This document shows, piece after piece, positions 16,814 through 25,695 of a stretch of DNA of 64,000 nucleotides. The position numbers and the translations under genes are program-made. The stretch covers positions 1,860,001-1,924,000 of the forward strand of contig NZ_CP040272.1 in NCBI RefSeq assembly GCF_013393905.1, read 5' to 3'. How positions within the stretch are numbered: the stretch's first letter is position 1; each line of letters begins with the position of its first letter. Under the pieces are notes generated by a model that made no database searches, was not told the DNA's origin, and saw only the letters and a list, made by a program, of their open reading frames with translations. Source of the DNA: Nostoc sp. C052 (GTDB taxonomy: Bacteria > Cyanobacteriota > Cyanobacteriia > Cyanobacteriales > Nostocaceae).

Positions 16814-17656
16814 ATGTCAGAAAATCATCACAAAGTAATTATTTTTGATACCACCATGCGTGATGGAGAATTGACGCCTGGTGTAAAGATGAATTTACAA
16901 CAAAAAATTACTATCTCCCAATTGCTCGAAGAAATGGGAGTAGATATTATTGAAGTTGGTTATCCAGCAAGTTCTCAAAAAGATTTTGATGAAGTCTTGA
17001 ATCTTTCTAAAATAATTAAAAATTCTACTATTTGTGGGCTAGCTAGTTCCAATTCAAATGAAATAATCACTCTTGCCGAAGTAATTAAACCAGCAATCAG
17101 AGGTAGAATTCACATTTATACTCCGGTAAATCTTAAAAATCAGTCTAAATTAACCAAAGAAGAAGTATTAGCAACAATAAAAGACAGTGTTTCTCTAGCA
17201 CGCAATTACTGTAATGATGTAGAATGGAGTGCTTTTGATGCCCCCAGAAGTGAGCCAGATTTTTTGTGTAAATCTATTGAAACTGCAATTAAGAGTGGTG
17301 CTACTACTGTTAGTATTCCTGATAGCTTAGGTTTGGCATCACCAGAAGAGTTTTCGCAACTTCTGCAAATAATTTTTAATCGAGTACCAAATATTAACGA
17401 AGTTGTCGTTTCAGTACACTGTCATGATGATTTGGGTATGGCGGTAGATAATTCACTCATTGCTTTAAGTTGTGGCGTGAGGCAAATTGAATGTGCAATT
17501 AATGGTTTGGGTGCGAGGAAAGGTAACGCAGATTTCAGTCAAGTTGTGATGGAAATTTTAAAACAAGAGAATTATCAACTTGAGATTAACACTTCGCTAA
17601 TGAGTAAAGCAGCAGAGTTAATTTTTCAAATAACTGGGATTGAAAAAGCCAAATAG
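16814..17656 (+). CDS. LeuA/homocitrate-synthase-like DRE-TIM lyase, catalytic domain only
   Basis: The 280-residue protein is a single TIM barrel of the isopropylmalate/homocitrate synthase (HMGL-like) family. Strand 1 carries FDTTMRDGELTPGV (the metal- and substrate-binding D-T-T-x-R-D-G-E), strand 7 carries SVHCHDDLGMA with the two metal histidines, and INGLGARKGNADF is present near the end. It lacks the linker and C-terminal LeuA allosteric domain of true 2-isopropylmalate synthases, which are about 530 residues. The usual Gln after DGE is Leu. It may therefore condense acetyl-CoA with another 2-oxoacid, or serve a specialised pathway. I prefer ATG 16814, although GTG at 16790 is possible. 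A MITE inserted right after the stop codon. Confidence 0.85.
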   Translation: MSENHHKVIIFDTTMRDGELTPGVKMNLQQKITISQLLEEMGVDIIEVGYPASSQKDFDEVLNLSKIIKNSTICGLASSNSNEIITLAEVIKPAIRGRIHIYTPVNLKNQSKLTKEEVLATIKDSVSLARNYCNDVEWSAFDAPRSEPDFLCKSIETAIKSGATTVSIPDSLGLASPEEFSQLLQIIFNRVPNINEVVVSVHCHDDLGMAVDNSLIALSCGVRQIECAINGLGARKGNADFSQVVMEILKQENYQLEINTSLMSKAAELIFQITGIEKAK

Positions 17657-17660
17657 CTCA

Positions 17661-17761
17661 CAATACAGTTCAGATAGGCCCAAAACACTTGTAGAGACGG
17701 CGATTTATCGCGTTTCAAAAACCCAAAATTGTTGCCAGTAGCCCTTAACTGAACCGTATTG
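17661..17761. mobile_element. CAATAC-end MITE, type B
   Basis: The 101-bp element has ends CAATACAGTTCAG and CTGAACCGTATTG and a hairpin-prone core GACGGCGATTTATCGCG. It is flanked by near-identical 10-bp direct repeats, AAATAGCTCA (17651-17660) and AAATAGCTAA (17762-17771). The left copy contains the stop codon of the LeuA-like gene, so the insertion occurred at the gene end without changing the protein. The core matches 469-559 inverted. Confidence 0.88.
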
Positions 17762-17841
17762 AAATAGCTAATACAAGTAGATACAAGTTTTAATTGAGAA
17801 CGGGTAATAAGTAATTTATTTACTATTACCCATTACCAGCC

Positions 17842-19449
17842 TTAACTAACTACCGCTTCCGCTTTTTCCTCAGTTTTTTCCTTCACTAGCACATAAGGCG
17901 TTTCTGCACCTTGTGCCAAATATTCAGCTAGCTGGCTTTCAATTTGATCGCGGACTATTTGGCGATACTCTAGAAAATGCTCGTTGTGGGCGCAAGCAGA
18001 GATGTAATGCTCAATAACTCCAGGGTTCCGCTTGAGAATGCTGAACAAATGATGCCAGAATTTCCAGCGGGTTTCCCGTTTGATGCCTTGTCGCCAAATC
18101 ACAATCAGCAAGGCTTTCACGACAATCCACTCTGGCATTTTTGCTGGTGCTTTCCAACTTGGTAAACCCATCATTAAGAAGCAGCGGTAAGTACGATCCA
18201 AGTATTGCACTGGGTCGTATAAAGTACAAAATGCCTCAATATATTCTCGTGCAAGTTCTTCTAGGGGACGAGTGGGGACGAAGTTCATCAATGTTGTTTG
18301 ATTGATGTTAGCAATATTGGCATTTTGGTTTTCCCGCAGTCGTCCTTCCTTTTTCAAGCGATGCCAAAGGGCGGTATTTGGTAACGCTTGCAACATGGCA
18401 AAGGTAGTAGAGGGGATTGCTGCTTGTTCGGCAAAGCGGACAATGCGATCGCCTGCGCCTGCTTTTTCGCCATCAAAGCCGATAATAAAGCCAGCCATTG
18501 GGCGCAATCCTGCTTTGGTGATGGTTTGCACTGCCTCAGTTAGAGAACTGCGAGTATTTTGAAATTTCTTGGTCATTTGCAAACTATCTTCATCCGGTGT
18601 TTCGATTCCTAAAAACACCGCCGAGAAACCGCACTCAACCATCAATTCCAACATTTCTGCATCTTGTGCCAAGTCAACTGATGCCTCAGTGTCAAATCGG
18701 AAGGGATACTTATGTTCTGCCATCCAGACTTTTAACTCTTTCAGCAACAATTTTACATTTCGTTTGTTGCCAATAAAGTTGTCATCCACCATGAACACAC
18801 CCCGTCGCCAACCCAACTCATAGAGATAATCTAACTCTGCTAAAAGTTGGGCTGGGGTTTTAGTGCGTGGTTTGCGCCCGTAGAGAACAATAATGTCGCA
18901 AAATTCGCACTGGAAGGGACACCCACGCGAAAACTGCACCGACATCATGTCATAAGCATTCAACTCTAATAAATCAAAGCGGGGTATTGGTGTGCTTGTG
19001 ACATCAGGTTTTTCTGTGGCGCGGAAAGTCCCAGAAGTTTCACCCCGTTGAATTGCCTCAATAAACATGGGGAGCGTGATTTCCCCTTCATCCAGAATTA
19101 GAAAATCTGCGCCAACATTTTCAACTTCATGAGGTACAGAGGTGGGGTAGGGGCCGCCAACTGCGACTAGCTTGCCACGTTTTTTTGCTTCCTGGATTTG
19201 CTCAAGTAAATCTTGTTTCTGGACAATCATCGCAGAGAGGATTACTACATCTGCCCATGCCCACTCTGCTTCTGTTGCTGGGCGGATGTTGCGATCAACC
19301 AGCTTAAATTCCCATTCTTGGGGCAGAATGGCGGCTACTGTTACTAAACCTAGAGGTGGTAGTAAAACCTTGCGATCGACTAACTCCAAGATTTTTTCAT
19401 AAGACCAAAAGGTTTTGGGAAATATCGGATACACTAACAGGATTCGCAT
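17842..19449 (-). CDS. B12-binding-domain radical SAM protein
   Basis: The 535-residue protein has a Rossmann-like cobalamin-binding domain at about 1-150 (MRILLVYPIFPKTFWSYE, then VGGPYPTSVPHEV). The radical SAM core follows, with the cluster motif FSRGCPFQCEFCD (CxxxCxxC) and GIETPDEDSL. A C-terminal helical region after about 400 is of the DUF4070 type, as in HpnP-like and related proteins. Enzymes of this class methylate unactivated carbons or rearrange lipids using a 4Fe-4S cluster and cobalamin. Hopanoid C-2 methylase is one relative, but nothing around it concerns hopanoids, so I do not assign the substrate. The protein is probably cytoplasmic or membrane-associated. It is convergent with the LeuA-like gene. 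Confidence 0.88.
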   Translation of the reverse strand: MRILLVYPIFPKTFWSYEKILELVDRKVLLPPLGLVTVAAILPQEWEFKLVDRNIRPATEAEWAWADVVILSAMIVQKQDLLEQIQEAKKRGKLVAVGGPYPTSVPHEVENVGADFLILDEGEITLPMFIEAIQRGETSGTFRATEKPDVTSTPIPRFDLLELNAYDMMSVQFSRGCPFQCEFCDIIVLYGRKPRTKTPAQLLAELDYLYELGWRRGVFMVDDNFIGNKRNVKLLLKELKVWMAEHKYPFRFDTEASVDLAQDAEMLELMVECGFSAVFLGIETPDEDSLQMTKKFQNTRSSLTEAVQTITKAGLRPMAGFIIGFDGEKAGAGDRIVRFAEQAAIPSTTFAMLQALPNTALWHRLKKEGRLRENQNANIANINQTTLMNFVPTRPLEELAREYIEAFCTLYDPVQYLDRTYRCFLMMGLPSWKAPAKMPEWIVVKALLIVIWRQGIKRETRWKFWHHLFSILKRNPGVIEHYISACAHNEHFLEYRQIVRDQIESQLAEYLAQGAETPYVLVKEKTEEKAEAVVS

Positions 19450-19764
19450 GTAGTATCAATCCTCACACTTTGATTGTTATCCCACTCTAACGAAAATAAA
19501 GAGTTATTGACTTTTTATTAAAGTTGTTTTATTTTACCACTGATATTTTTACCTGAATGGGGAGCAAGGAGCAGAGCGGAAAGAGGGAATTTTTCATTCT
19601 TCTCTATACCTAATTCTCAATTCCCAAGTTTGTAGCTTTTTTAAACGCAGAGGGACGCAAAGTGAAGCGCAGAGGGACGCAAAGTTTGAGCGGTAGATCC
19701 TGCGTTGAATATGTTATTTATCTGCTGATATTTGACAAATGCTGTCAAAAGCTACAGATTACAT
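19450..19764. other. Intergenic stretch with an 18-bp direct repeat
   Basis: This 315-bp gap lies upstream of the radical SAM gene. It contains G-rich intergenic repeat text near 19558-19580 and two copies of CGCAGAGGGACGCAAAGT at 19646-19663 and 19668-19685. No gene is seen. Confidence 0.6.
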
Positions 19765-20724
19765 CTAATTTTTAGCGCGTTTGATACCACTAATTTTTAA
19801 AATATCACTCATGGTTGCACAGTAATTTGGCAAGCCGAAACTATCGGGATTGATGAATTTTTCATAAGTAAAATGCCGATAGTTCATGCAAAACCGATCC
19901 CAAGCGGCCATCTGAATGCGAAACAGAACAATAATTAAATTAGCCAAGGCTAAAGATATGGGAATACGAAAGTAAATCTTTTTGCCCAAATAAGCGCAAA
20001 CTTCTTTTATTGCTTGATTAGCTGTTAACGGTGCTTGACCTAAAACAAGCCGATGTGGTTGATGGTTTTTGGGAGGATGATCGATTAAATATCGCACGAC
20101 AGTGGCAATGTCTCGTCCGTGGATAAAGTGAAAACTGCCATCTGCTTCCAAAAAGCGAATCAAATTAATATATTTTGTCACTTCTGGAATGCCAGATGTG
20201 ACAGCAGAATAGGGTTTATTGGCATCACCACCCAATACTAAAGTGGGAAATACTGTGGTAATTTTGGGTGCGATCGCTAATTTTTCTTTTTTCTCTAAGC
20301 ACTCATATTTAGAACGGATATAATCTGTCCCAATTTCTCCGGCTTCTTTCAATGGTTGATTGTACCGATCTAAAACGCTGGCTGTCGAAAAATAAATCAC
20401 CTGCTGACAACGTTCTGGATCTAGTAGTTCGAGCAACTCTATAGTCTTGACGACATTAATATCAAATGTCTCATCACCACCCCAAGCTGTGGCTGTGAGT
20501 ACCGCCGTATCAATTGTGGATAGCAAATCGGCAAACTGGCGAATATTCTGCATATCACCTTGCAAAACTTTGATACCTGAACGTGCGTTGGTATCAATTT
20601 GCAGTTTGCTTGGGTTCCTAACTAGTAGATACAGTTCGTGATCTGTTTCCTTAATTAAGGCTTCTGTTAAATAATGACCTACACAACCACTTGCACCAGT
20701 CACTAAAATCCGTTTCTGGCTCAT
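19765..20724 (-). CDS. NAD-dependent epimerase/dehydratase (extended SDR)
   Basis: The 319-residue protein has the N-terminal nucleotide motif TGASGCVGHYLTE and the serine-containing stretch YFSTASVLD. The catalytic Tyr and Lys follow in TDYIRSKYECLEK. A helical C-terminal part has a hydrophobic patch (ISLALANLIIVLF) that may contact the membrane. Extended SDRs of this kind epimerise or reduce nucleotide-sugars or lipid-like alcohols using NAD(P). The substrate is unknown. It lies downstream of hemE on the same strand with a heptamer hairpin repeat between, so the two may be co-transcribed. The C-terminal half is divergent from sugar epimerases. Confidence 0.87.
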   Translation of the reverse strand: MSQKRILVTGASGCVGHYLTEALIKETDHELYLLVRNPSKLQIDTNARSGIKVLQGDMQNIRQFADLLSTIDTAVLTATAWGGDETFDINVVKTIELLELLDPERCQQVIYFSTASVLDRYNQPLKEAGEIGTDYIRSKYECLEKKEKLAIAPKITTVFPTLVLGGDANKPYSAVTSGIPEVTKYINLIRFLEADGSFHFIHGRDIATVVRYLIDHPPKNHQPHRLVLGQAPLTANQAIKEVCAYLGKKIYFRIPISLALANLIIVLFRIQMAAWDRFCMNYRHFTYEKFINPDSFGLPNYCATMSDILKISGIKRAKN

Positions 20725-20803
20725 AGAGAATTTTTCAAAATTTAGGAGTTAAAACTAAAGAGTAAAGAATAAAGTTAAAAGTTCCAAATTAGGAGCTACT
20801 CTG

Positions 20804-20876
20804 AAAATTTTAGATTTTGAATTTTGGATTTTGGATTGCAGTAAAAATCTAAAATCTAAAATCTAAAATCTAAAAT
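20804..20876. repeat. Heptamer array (AAAATCT) forming a long hairpin
   Basis: Four to five units of AAAATCT at 20843-20876 face an imperfect complementary run (TTTTAGATTTTGAATTTTGG and on) at 20804-20838, with a short loop GCAGTA. The structure sits between hemE and the epimerase gene and could attenuate read-through. Confidence 0.8.
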
Positions 20877-20886
20877 TATATGGCTA

Positions 20887-21948
20887 CTAACCCTTAACTC
20901 CTGCAAGGTTAAGTTCTTTTGCGGTTTCAAAGAAGAAAGCGACATTTTCTTCGGGAGTTTCTGGGAGGACACCATGACCAAGATTGAGAATATGACCCCA
21001 ATTGCCAGCTTTGCGAACGGTATCGAGGATGCGATCGCGGATAAACTGTTTAGAGCCGAATAACACGCCTGGGTCAAGATTTCCTTGAACTTTGACTTGC
21101 TTACCCAATCTGGCTCGTGCATCTGCCATATCTACAGCCCAGTCTACACTGACAATATCAGCGCCAGATTGTGCCATTCTTTCCAACACACCCGCACTAC
21201 CGCTAACTAGCAAAATCAAAGGTGTTTCGGGATGGGTTTGCTTGACTTGCTGGAAAACTCTCTGTTGATAGGGAAGAGCAAAGGTATCATAATCTTGAGG
21301 ACTCAATTGACCTGCCCAAGAATCGAACATTTGGATAACTTGAGCGCCAGAGTCAATTTGGTAGCGGGCATAAATGGCGATCGCATCTGCTAATTTAGCT
21401 AACAGTTGATGCAATATCGTCGGATCTGAAAATGCCAGATTTTTGATGATGGAGTAGGTTTTAGAACCTTTTCCTTCTACTGCATAAGCTGCTAACGTCC
21501 ACGGCGCACCCACAAAGCCCAACACCGTTGATTTATCACCTACTTCCGAACGCAGCGCTTGCAAAATCGTTTTGATGAATGGTAGCGCGGCTTCTGGTTC
21601 TAAGGGATGCAAATTATCAATTTGTTCTTGAGTGCGGAGGGGTGAATGAATGATTGGCCCTTTACCTTCCGCAATATCCATGTCAATACCCAAACCAGGT
21701 AATGGGGTGACAATATCAGAAAATAAAATTACTCCATCTGGTTGGAAAGCTCTCCACGGTTGCAAGGAAACTTCAATTGCTACATCTGGAATTTCCGAGC
21801 GATCGCGAAACGAAGGATACTTATCTCTTAAGTCTCGATATGCTTTCATATATCGTCCCGCTTGTCGCATCATCCATACAGGGGGACGATCTACTACTTC
21901 ACCACGAGCAGCCCGTAAGAGATGAGGAGTTGTTGAATAAACACTCAT
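20887..21948 (-). CDS. hemE: Uroporphyrinogen decarboxylase
   Basis: The 353-residue protein is of normal HemE length. The first signature, RPPVWMMRQAGRYM, lies near residue 20 and holds the substrate-binding arginines. The second family block reads GFVGAPWTLAAYAVEGKGSK, and ILNLGHGVLPETPEENVA lies at the C-terminus with the conserved His. It decarboxylates the four acetate side chains of uroporphyrinogen III to give coproporphyrinogen III, feeding haem, chlorophyll and bilin synthesis in the cytoplasm. It needs no cofactor. Identification is secure. Confidence 0.98.
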   Translation of the reverse strand: MSVYSTTPHLLRAARGEVVDRPPVWMMRQAGRYMKAYRDLRDKYPSFRDRSEIPDVAIEVSLQPWRAFQPDGVILFSDIVTPLPGLGIDMDIAEGKGPIIHSPLRTQEQIDNLHPLEPEAALPFIKTILQALRSEVGDKSTVLGFVGAPWTLAAYAVEGKGSKTYSIIKNLAFSDPTILHQLLAKLADAIAIYARYQIDSGAQVIQMFDSWAGQLSPQDYDTFALPYQQRVFQQVKQTHPETPLILLVSGSAGVLERMAQSGADIVSVDWAVDMADARARLGKQVKVQGNLDPGVLFGSKQFIRDRILDTVRKAGNWGHILNLGHGVLPETPEENVAFFFETAKELNLAGVKG

Positions 21949-22027
21949 TTATCACTTCATCCTAAGTCACAACTTTTATGCCACTGTTTAGCTTATCATT
22001 CCGGGATTACGCTTTTTCAGCAGGTTT

Positions 22028-22194
22028 GGAGATTAGAGATTGGGGACTAGGGATTGGGGACTGAAGAGTAAGAAATAGGATAAAACAAGAATCAATATTG
22101 GACTAAGGATTGGGAATTGGGAATTAGGTATGGTTATTATCCCTATCCCCTAGTCACCAGTCCCCAGTCCCCAATCCCCAGTCCCCCTAACTCC
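22028..22194. repeat. Inverted heptamer arrays (GGGGACT / AGTCCCC)
   Basis: GATTGGGGACTAGGGATTGG at 22040-22062 faces CAGTCCCCAGTCCCCAATCC and on at 22157-22187. These complementary heptamer runs flank the upstream side of the membrane protein gene and end immediately before its ATG. Confidence 0.75.
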
Positions 22195-22196
22195 CT

Positions 22197-22934
22197 ATGC
22201 AAACTGACTCTAACAGTCCCGACCATCTTGCATCTGCTAGTAACGAGCCTAATCCAGGAAAGTATTTGATTCCGCGATCGCAGCGACAGAGGTTCTTTAT
22301 TCAGTTTACCTTAATGACTCTCATCGGATGGGTTGTGGGTGGCGTTGCCAGTATCGCTTTAGAGAAAATTATTCTCCACAACCTCTCATCTAATATTGCT
22401 ACCCAAGCACAAACATGGAGCATTTTGGTCAGAAGTCTCAGTAATGTTGTATTTGCCGTAATTTTCGCTGCTGACCAGAGCCTTGTTCTTTACAGATATT
22501 TACCGGGTTGGCAGTGGCTATTTGCTACCAGCATCGGTTGGCTGATTGCCAATGGCGTTTCTACAGCTTGGATTAACTACATTTCAACCATTGTCTCATC
22601 ATCTCCTGAAGAAACTTTTATTTTGGGATTTCTATTTGCGATCGCTTATATTATTTCTGGTATTTGGCTAGGAATTTGCCAATGGCTGGTATTGAGGCGA
22701 TACACAGCAGACATTTGGTGGTGGAATTTTTTACCCTCAATCTCTTTCTTCTTGATTACTATTTTGGTTTGGTTGCTTTTTATTGTGCAAAATTTGATTC
22801 CAGAAACCTACCGTACTCCCATACTATATTGGAGTGGACAAGGACTGACAGCAGCGATTCTCGGAGCCATACCAGCAATTGGTTTGTGTACATTGAAAAG
22901 AAATTTACATCCCAAAACTAAAGTTTCTTCGTGA
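22197..22934 (+). CDS. Hypothetical polytopic membrane protein
   Basis: The 245-residue protein has a short soluble N-terminus (about 30 residues) and about six hydrophobic segments. The first is FIQFTLMTLIGWVVGGVAS, and a late pair surrounds ISFFLITILVWLLFIVQ. Small-residue patterns (GWVVGGVAS, GWLIANGVS, GIWLGICQWLVLRRY) repeat, which suggests an internal duplication of a two-helix unit. I do not recognise a family with assigned function. Heptamer repeats run right up to the ATG, so the promoter must lie within or before them. It is convergent with the solute-binding protein gene. Confidence 0.8.
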   Translation: MQTDSNSPDHLASASNEPNPGKYLIPRSQRQRFFIQFTLMTLIGWVVGGVASIALEKIILHNLSSNIATQAQTWSILVRSLSNVVFAVIFAADQSLVLYRYLPGWQWLFATSIGWLIANGVSTAWINYISTIVSSSPEETFILGFLFAIAYIISGIWLGICQWLVLRRYTADIWWWNFLPSISFFLITILVWLLFIVQNLIPETYRTPILYWSGQGLTAAILGAIPAIGLCTLKRNLHPKTKVSS

Positions 22935-22967
22935 TTTTGATCGATAGGAACCAATACCCAGTCCCAT

Positions 22968-24287
22968 TTATTTGTCATCCCAAATCAGTTCTAAACGCTC
23001 TTGTGCTATTTTGAGGGCTTTTTCAGCAGACTCTCCTAGCAATGTCGCTTCTATCGCTCGACCAAGACTGTCAGAAATACGGCTATATCCAGCAATAATC
23101 GGTTGAGAACGTGCCACAGGTAGTTGGTCAAAAAACACTTTTAACATTGGTTTTTCGGTGATAAATTGTTGATAAGCTTTGCTTTGAGCCGATGTGAGGG
23201 TAACTGGCAAAAAACCCGTCCCTATACACCATTCAGTTTGGAATTCCTCGCTCAAAACATATTCTAAAAATTTGAGTGCTGCTTGCTCTCTTGCTGGCGT
23301 GGTCTTCATCACAAATAAATTTCCGGTACCTGTGACTGTGGCAGGTCTGACACTTGCTGGTATGGGTAATACTTGATGATCGACCTCAGATTTCATAATT
23401 AAAGTCCAGGGGCCTGTTATTTGCATCGCTACACGACCTGCAAGAAACGCGTCTTCTTCATAACCTCGTTCTGGGGCAGAAAGTAATACTGAACCATCTT
23501 TCATCAGGTCTTGCCAAAATTTTAAGGCCGCGATCGCACCCGCATTCATTAAATTGGGGCGATTATTGATTACAATTTCTCCCTCAGCACCAAGTAAAAA
23601 CGGGAACCAACTAAATACAGTCCATCCTCCTTTTCCTAAAGGCAGTAACATGCCATACTGTTCGGGGCGGCGATCGCCATTGCGGTCTATAGTTAATTTT
23701 TTGGCAACTTGTCTCAATTCATCCCAAGTCTTGGGTAATTCTGTAATTCCCGCAGCTTCAAAAAGTTTAGGGCGATAAAAAATCCCAATATTACTGGTGT
23801 GCATTGGCACTGACCAAATGTGACCATCTAACTGCATTTCTTCTAGTAGATTAGGTCTAATATCTGACTTGAGAGCCGATTTGTCTAACCAATCTTCTAA
23901 AGATCGAATTGCCCCTAATTCCACAAATTGACCCGTATATTCAGGATGGAATGCCAGCATATCTGGTGGCACATTGGCAACTACTGAGGTCAATATTTTT
24001 GGTAATTGAGGTTCACTCTCAAAGATAGATTGCACCTGAATATTAGGATGAGTCTGATTAAATTTATCTACTAGTTTTTGAAATATATCTCGATTTGCAG
24101 GGGGATTAATAGCGTGCCATAGTGTTAGATGAATTACCCCATCTTCCTTTTGTCTTAGCCCCTGACAACTAGATAAAAATATCAGACACAAACTTACAAT
24201 GATTCCTAAAATAAAAAACTGCCGAGCCGAATTTCTCAATAAATACCAAAAATCTCTAATTTTGGGAGCTAAAAAATTAGTATTCAT
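22968..24287 (-). CDS. ABC-type sugar-binding lipoprotein (extracellular solute-binding family 1)
   Basis: The 439-residue protein starts with a basic N-region, a hydrophobic helix (about 23-39) and a lipobox ending LSSC (Cys41), so it should be lipid-anchored outside the plasma membrane. The mature part shows IHLTLWHAINPPANRDIFQ, then FNQTHPNIQVQ, MLAFHPEYTGQFVELGAI and a C-terminal KFLEYVLSEEFQ. These are the usual features of carbohydrate-binding proteins such as UgpB- or MalE-like components. The ligand is probably a sugar or glycerol derivative. No permease or ATPase genes lie beside it, so the transporter partners are elsewhere or it works as an orphan receptor. Confidence 0.9.
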   Translation of the reverse strand: MNTNFLAPKIRDFWYLLRNSARQFFILGIIVSLCLIFLSSCQGLRQKEDGVIHLTLWHAINPPANRDIFQKLVDKFNQTHPNIQVQSIFESEPQLPKILTSVVANVPPDMLAFHPEYTGQFVELGAIRSLEDWLDKSALKSDIRPNLLEEMQLDGHIWSVPMHTSNIGIFYRPKLFEAAGITELPKTWDELRQVAKKLTIDRNGDRRPEQYGMLLPLGKGGWTVFSWFPFLLGAEGEIVINNRPNLMNAGAIAALKFWQDLMKDGSVLLSAPERGYEEDAFLAGRVAMQITGPWTLIMKSEVDHQVLPIPASVRPATVTGTGNLFVMKTTPAREQAALKFLEYVLSEEFQTEWCIGTGFLPVTLTSAQSKAYQQFITEKPMLKVFFDQLPVARSQPIIAGYSRISDSLGRAIEATLLGESAEKALKIAQERLELIWDDK

Positions 24288-24341
24288 ACAAAGTCTTTAG
24301 ACATAAATATTAGGTAAAATAGCATGTTATTCAATTTTTAC

Positions 24342-25508
24342 TTATTCTGAAATAACTTGCTTTATCAAAACTTCTAATCTTTCAGCACAGCTAGCCGCAC
24401 TAAATAATTGTGCAATTTCCTCAGAGCGTTCAATTTTCTCCTGAGGAGTTTTTACATGGTCAATAATGGCTGCTGCTAACGCATCTACATTACTTGGTGG
24501 TATTATTGTCCCACATTTAAGTACTTCAGAAATCTCACGTGGACCAACTGGGCAATCAGTGGCAATAAATGTTACCCCACTAGCTACAGCTTCTACAAGA
24601 ACCAGTGGTAAGCCTTCAAAATGGGAAGCAAGTATAACTGCTCTAGACAGTGAGAAATAAGCTCTAGGATTGAGAACAGAACCGGCAAACAGCACAATTT
24701 CATCAATATCTAAAAACTTTGCTAGAGCTTGTATCTCTGTCTCTAAATCACCTTCCCCTAACAAAATCAGCCGAATATTTAAGTGATTTTCACTAACTTT
24801 AGCAAATGCTTTGAGTAAGGTTTTATGGTCTTTTTGATGGTGAAATCTAGAAGCACATACAAAGGTAATCAACTGCGAATTACTCAACCAAGATTTGGCT
24901 ATAGGATGAAGAGGTTGGTTACTAATATCATCTATAGCTGGATTATAAGATATCACAACTCGATGATGCTTTAACCCAATATTTGCGAATCTTTGATATA
25001 GAGAATTGCAAACAAATATTAATCCACTAGCTTGCTGAAGCGCAAGCATATCGATTCTGCTAGCAAGACTGATAAATAAGTTTTGAATCAATGCGCTAAT
25101 GGGGTTTGTTTTACGTTCAACGTATGATTCAGAAATATAATCGCTGTGAATATAGCTAATATAGGGAACAGAGAAACTACCAGGAATGAATTTAGATAGA
25201 TAAAAGAGTTTAGTAATAAATGCAGTATGACAAACAATAATATCCGGTTTTTGTTCAGCAATCACCCTGCTTAATTTTATTGCTACCCATATTTGATGTA
25301 TCATCCCCCCGATAATAAATAGAGTACCTGCAACTTTCATCACAATCACAGTTTTGGCTGCTTTAAAAGATACTATCCATTGTGACTCTAAAACAGTAAG
25401 CACCACAGTAGAAACTTCGTAGCCAGCTTTGGACTGAGAAGAAATTAGCGAATCAGCAACTTTTGGCGCTCCACCAATGTTATTCAAAACTATATGACAA
25501 ATATGCAT
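24342..25508 (-). CDS. GT4-family glycosyltransferase
   Basis: The 388-residue protein has the GT-B fold of family 4. It begins MHICHIVLNNIGGAPKVADS, which matches the start of EpsF/WcaL-type transferases. The donor-binding C-terminal half shows LITFVCASRFHHQKDHKTLLKA, ILLGEGDLETEI and ASHFEGLPLVLVEAVASGV (the E-x7-E nucleotide-sugar motif). It probably adds a hexose to an exopolysaccharide or lipid-linked glycan on the cytoplasmic face. I start at ATG 25508. A TTG at 25541 is in frame but lies on the edge of a MITE. The MITE separates this gene from the upstream GT2 gene and has probably displaced the native 5' region. Confidence 0.9.
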   Translation of the reverse strand: MHICHIVLNNIGGAPKVADSLISSQSKAGYEVSTVVLTVLESQWIVSFKAAKTVIVMKVAGTLFIIGGMIHQIWVAIKLSRVIAEQKPDIIVCHTAFITKLFYLSKFIPGSFSVPYISYIHSDYISESYVERKTNPISALIQNLFISLASRIDMLALQQASGLIFVCNSLYQRFANIGLKHHRVVISYNPAIDDISNQPLHPIAKSWLSNSQLITFVCASRFHHQKDHKTLLKAFAKVSENHLNIRLILLGEGDLETEIQALAKFLDIDEIVLFAGSVLNPRAYFSLSRAVILASHFEGLPLVLVEAVASGVTFIATDCPVGPREISEVLKCGTIIPPSNVDALAAAIIDHVKTPQEKIERSEEIAQLFSAASCAERLEVLIKQVISE

Positions 25509-25538
25509 AGTTGCAGGTAGCGTTATACTAAGTGGAAC

Positions 25539-25663
25539 CAATACCTTTCGGTTAAGGGGAAAAGAGGAAGGGTAAAAGGGAAAAGAAAAACCTTTAACCT
25601 TTACCCCTTAACCTTTTCCCCAAACCCAATTTCAAGTTAAAAATGCTTAACCGAACAGTATTG
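25539..25663. mobile_element. CAATAC-end MITE, type A
   Basis: The 125-bp element has ends CAATACCTTTCGGTTAAG and CTTAACCGAACAGTATTG, identical to the copy at 12438-12548. It is flanked by a perfect 10-bp target duplication, TAAGTGGAAC, at 25529-25538 and 25664-25673. It lies between the GT2 and GT4 genes, about 30 bp upstream of the GT4 start. Confidence 0.93.
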
Positions 25664-25695
25664 TAAGTGGAACAAGATAAACCGAATTAAAGTTT

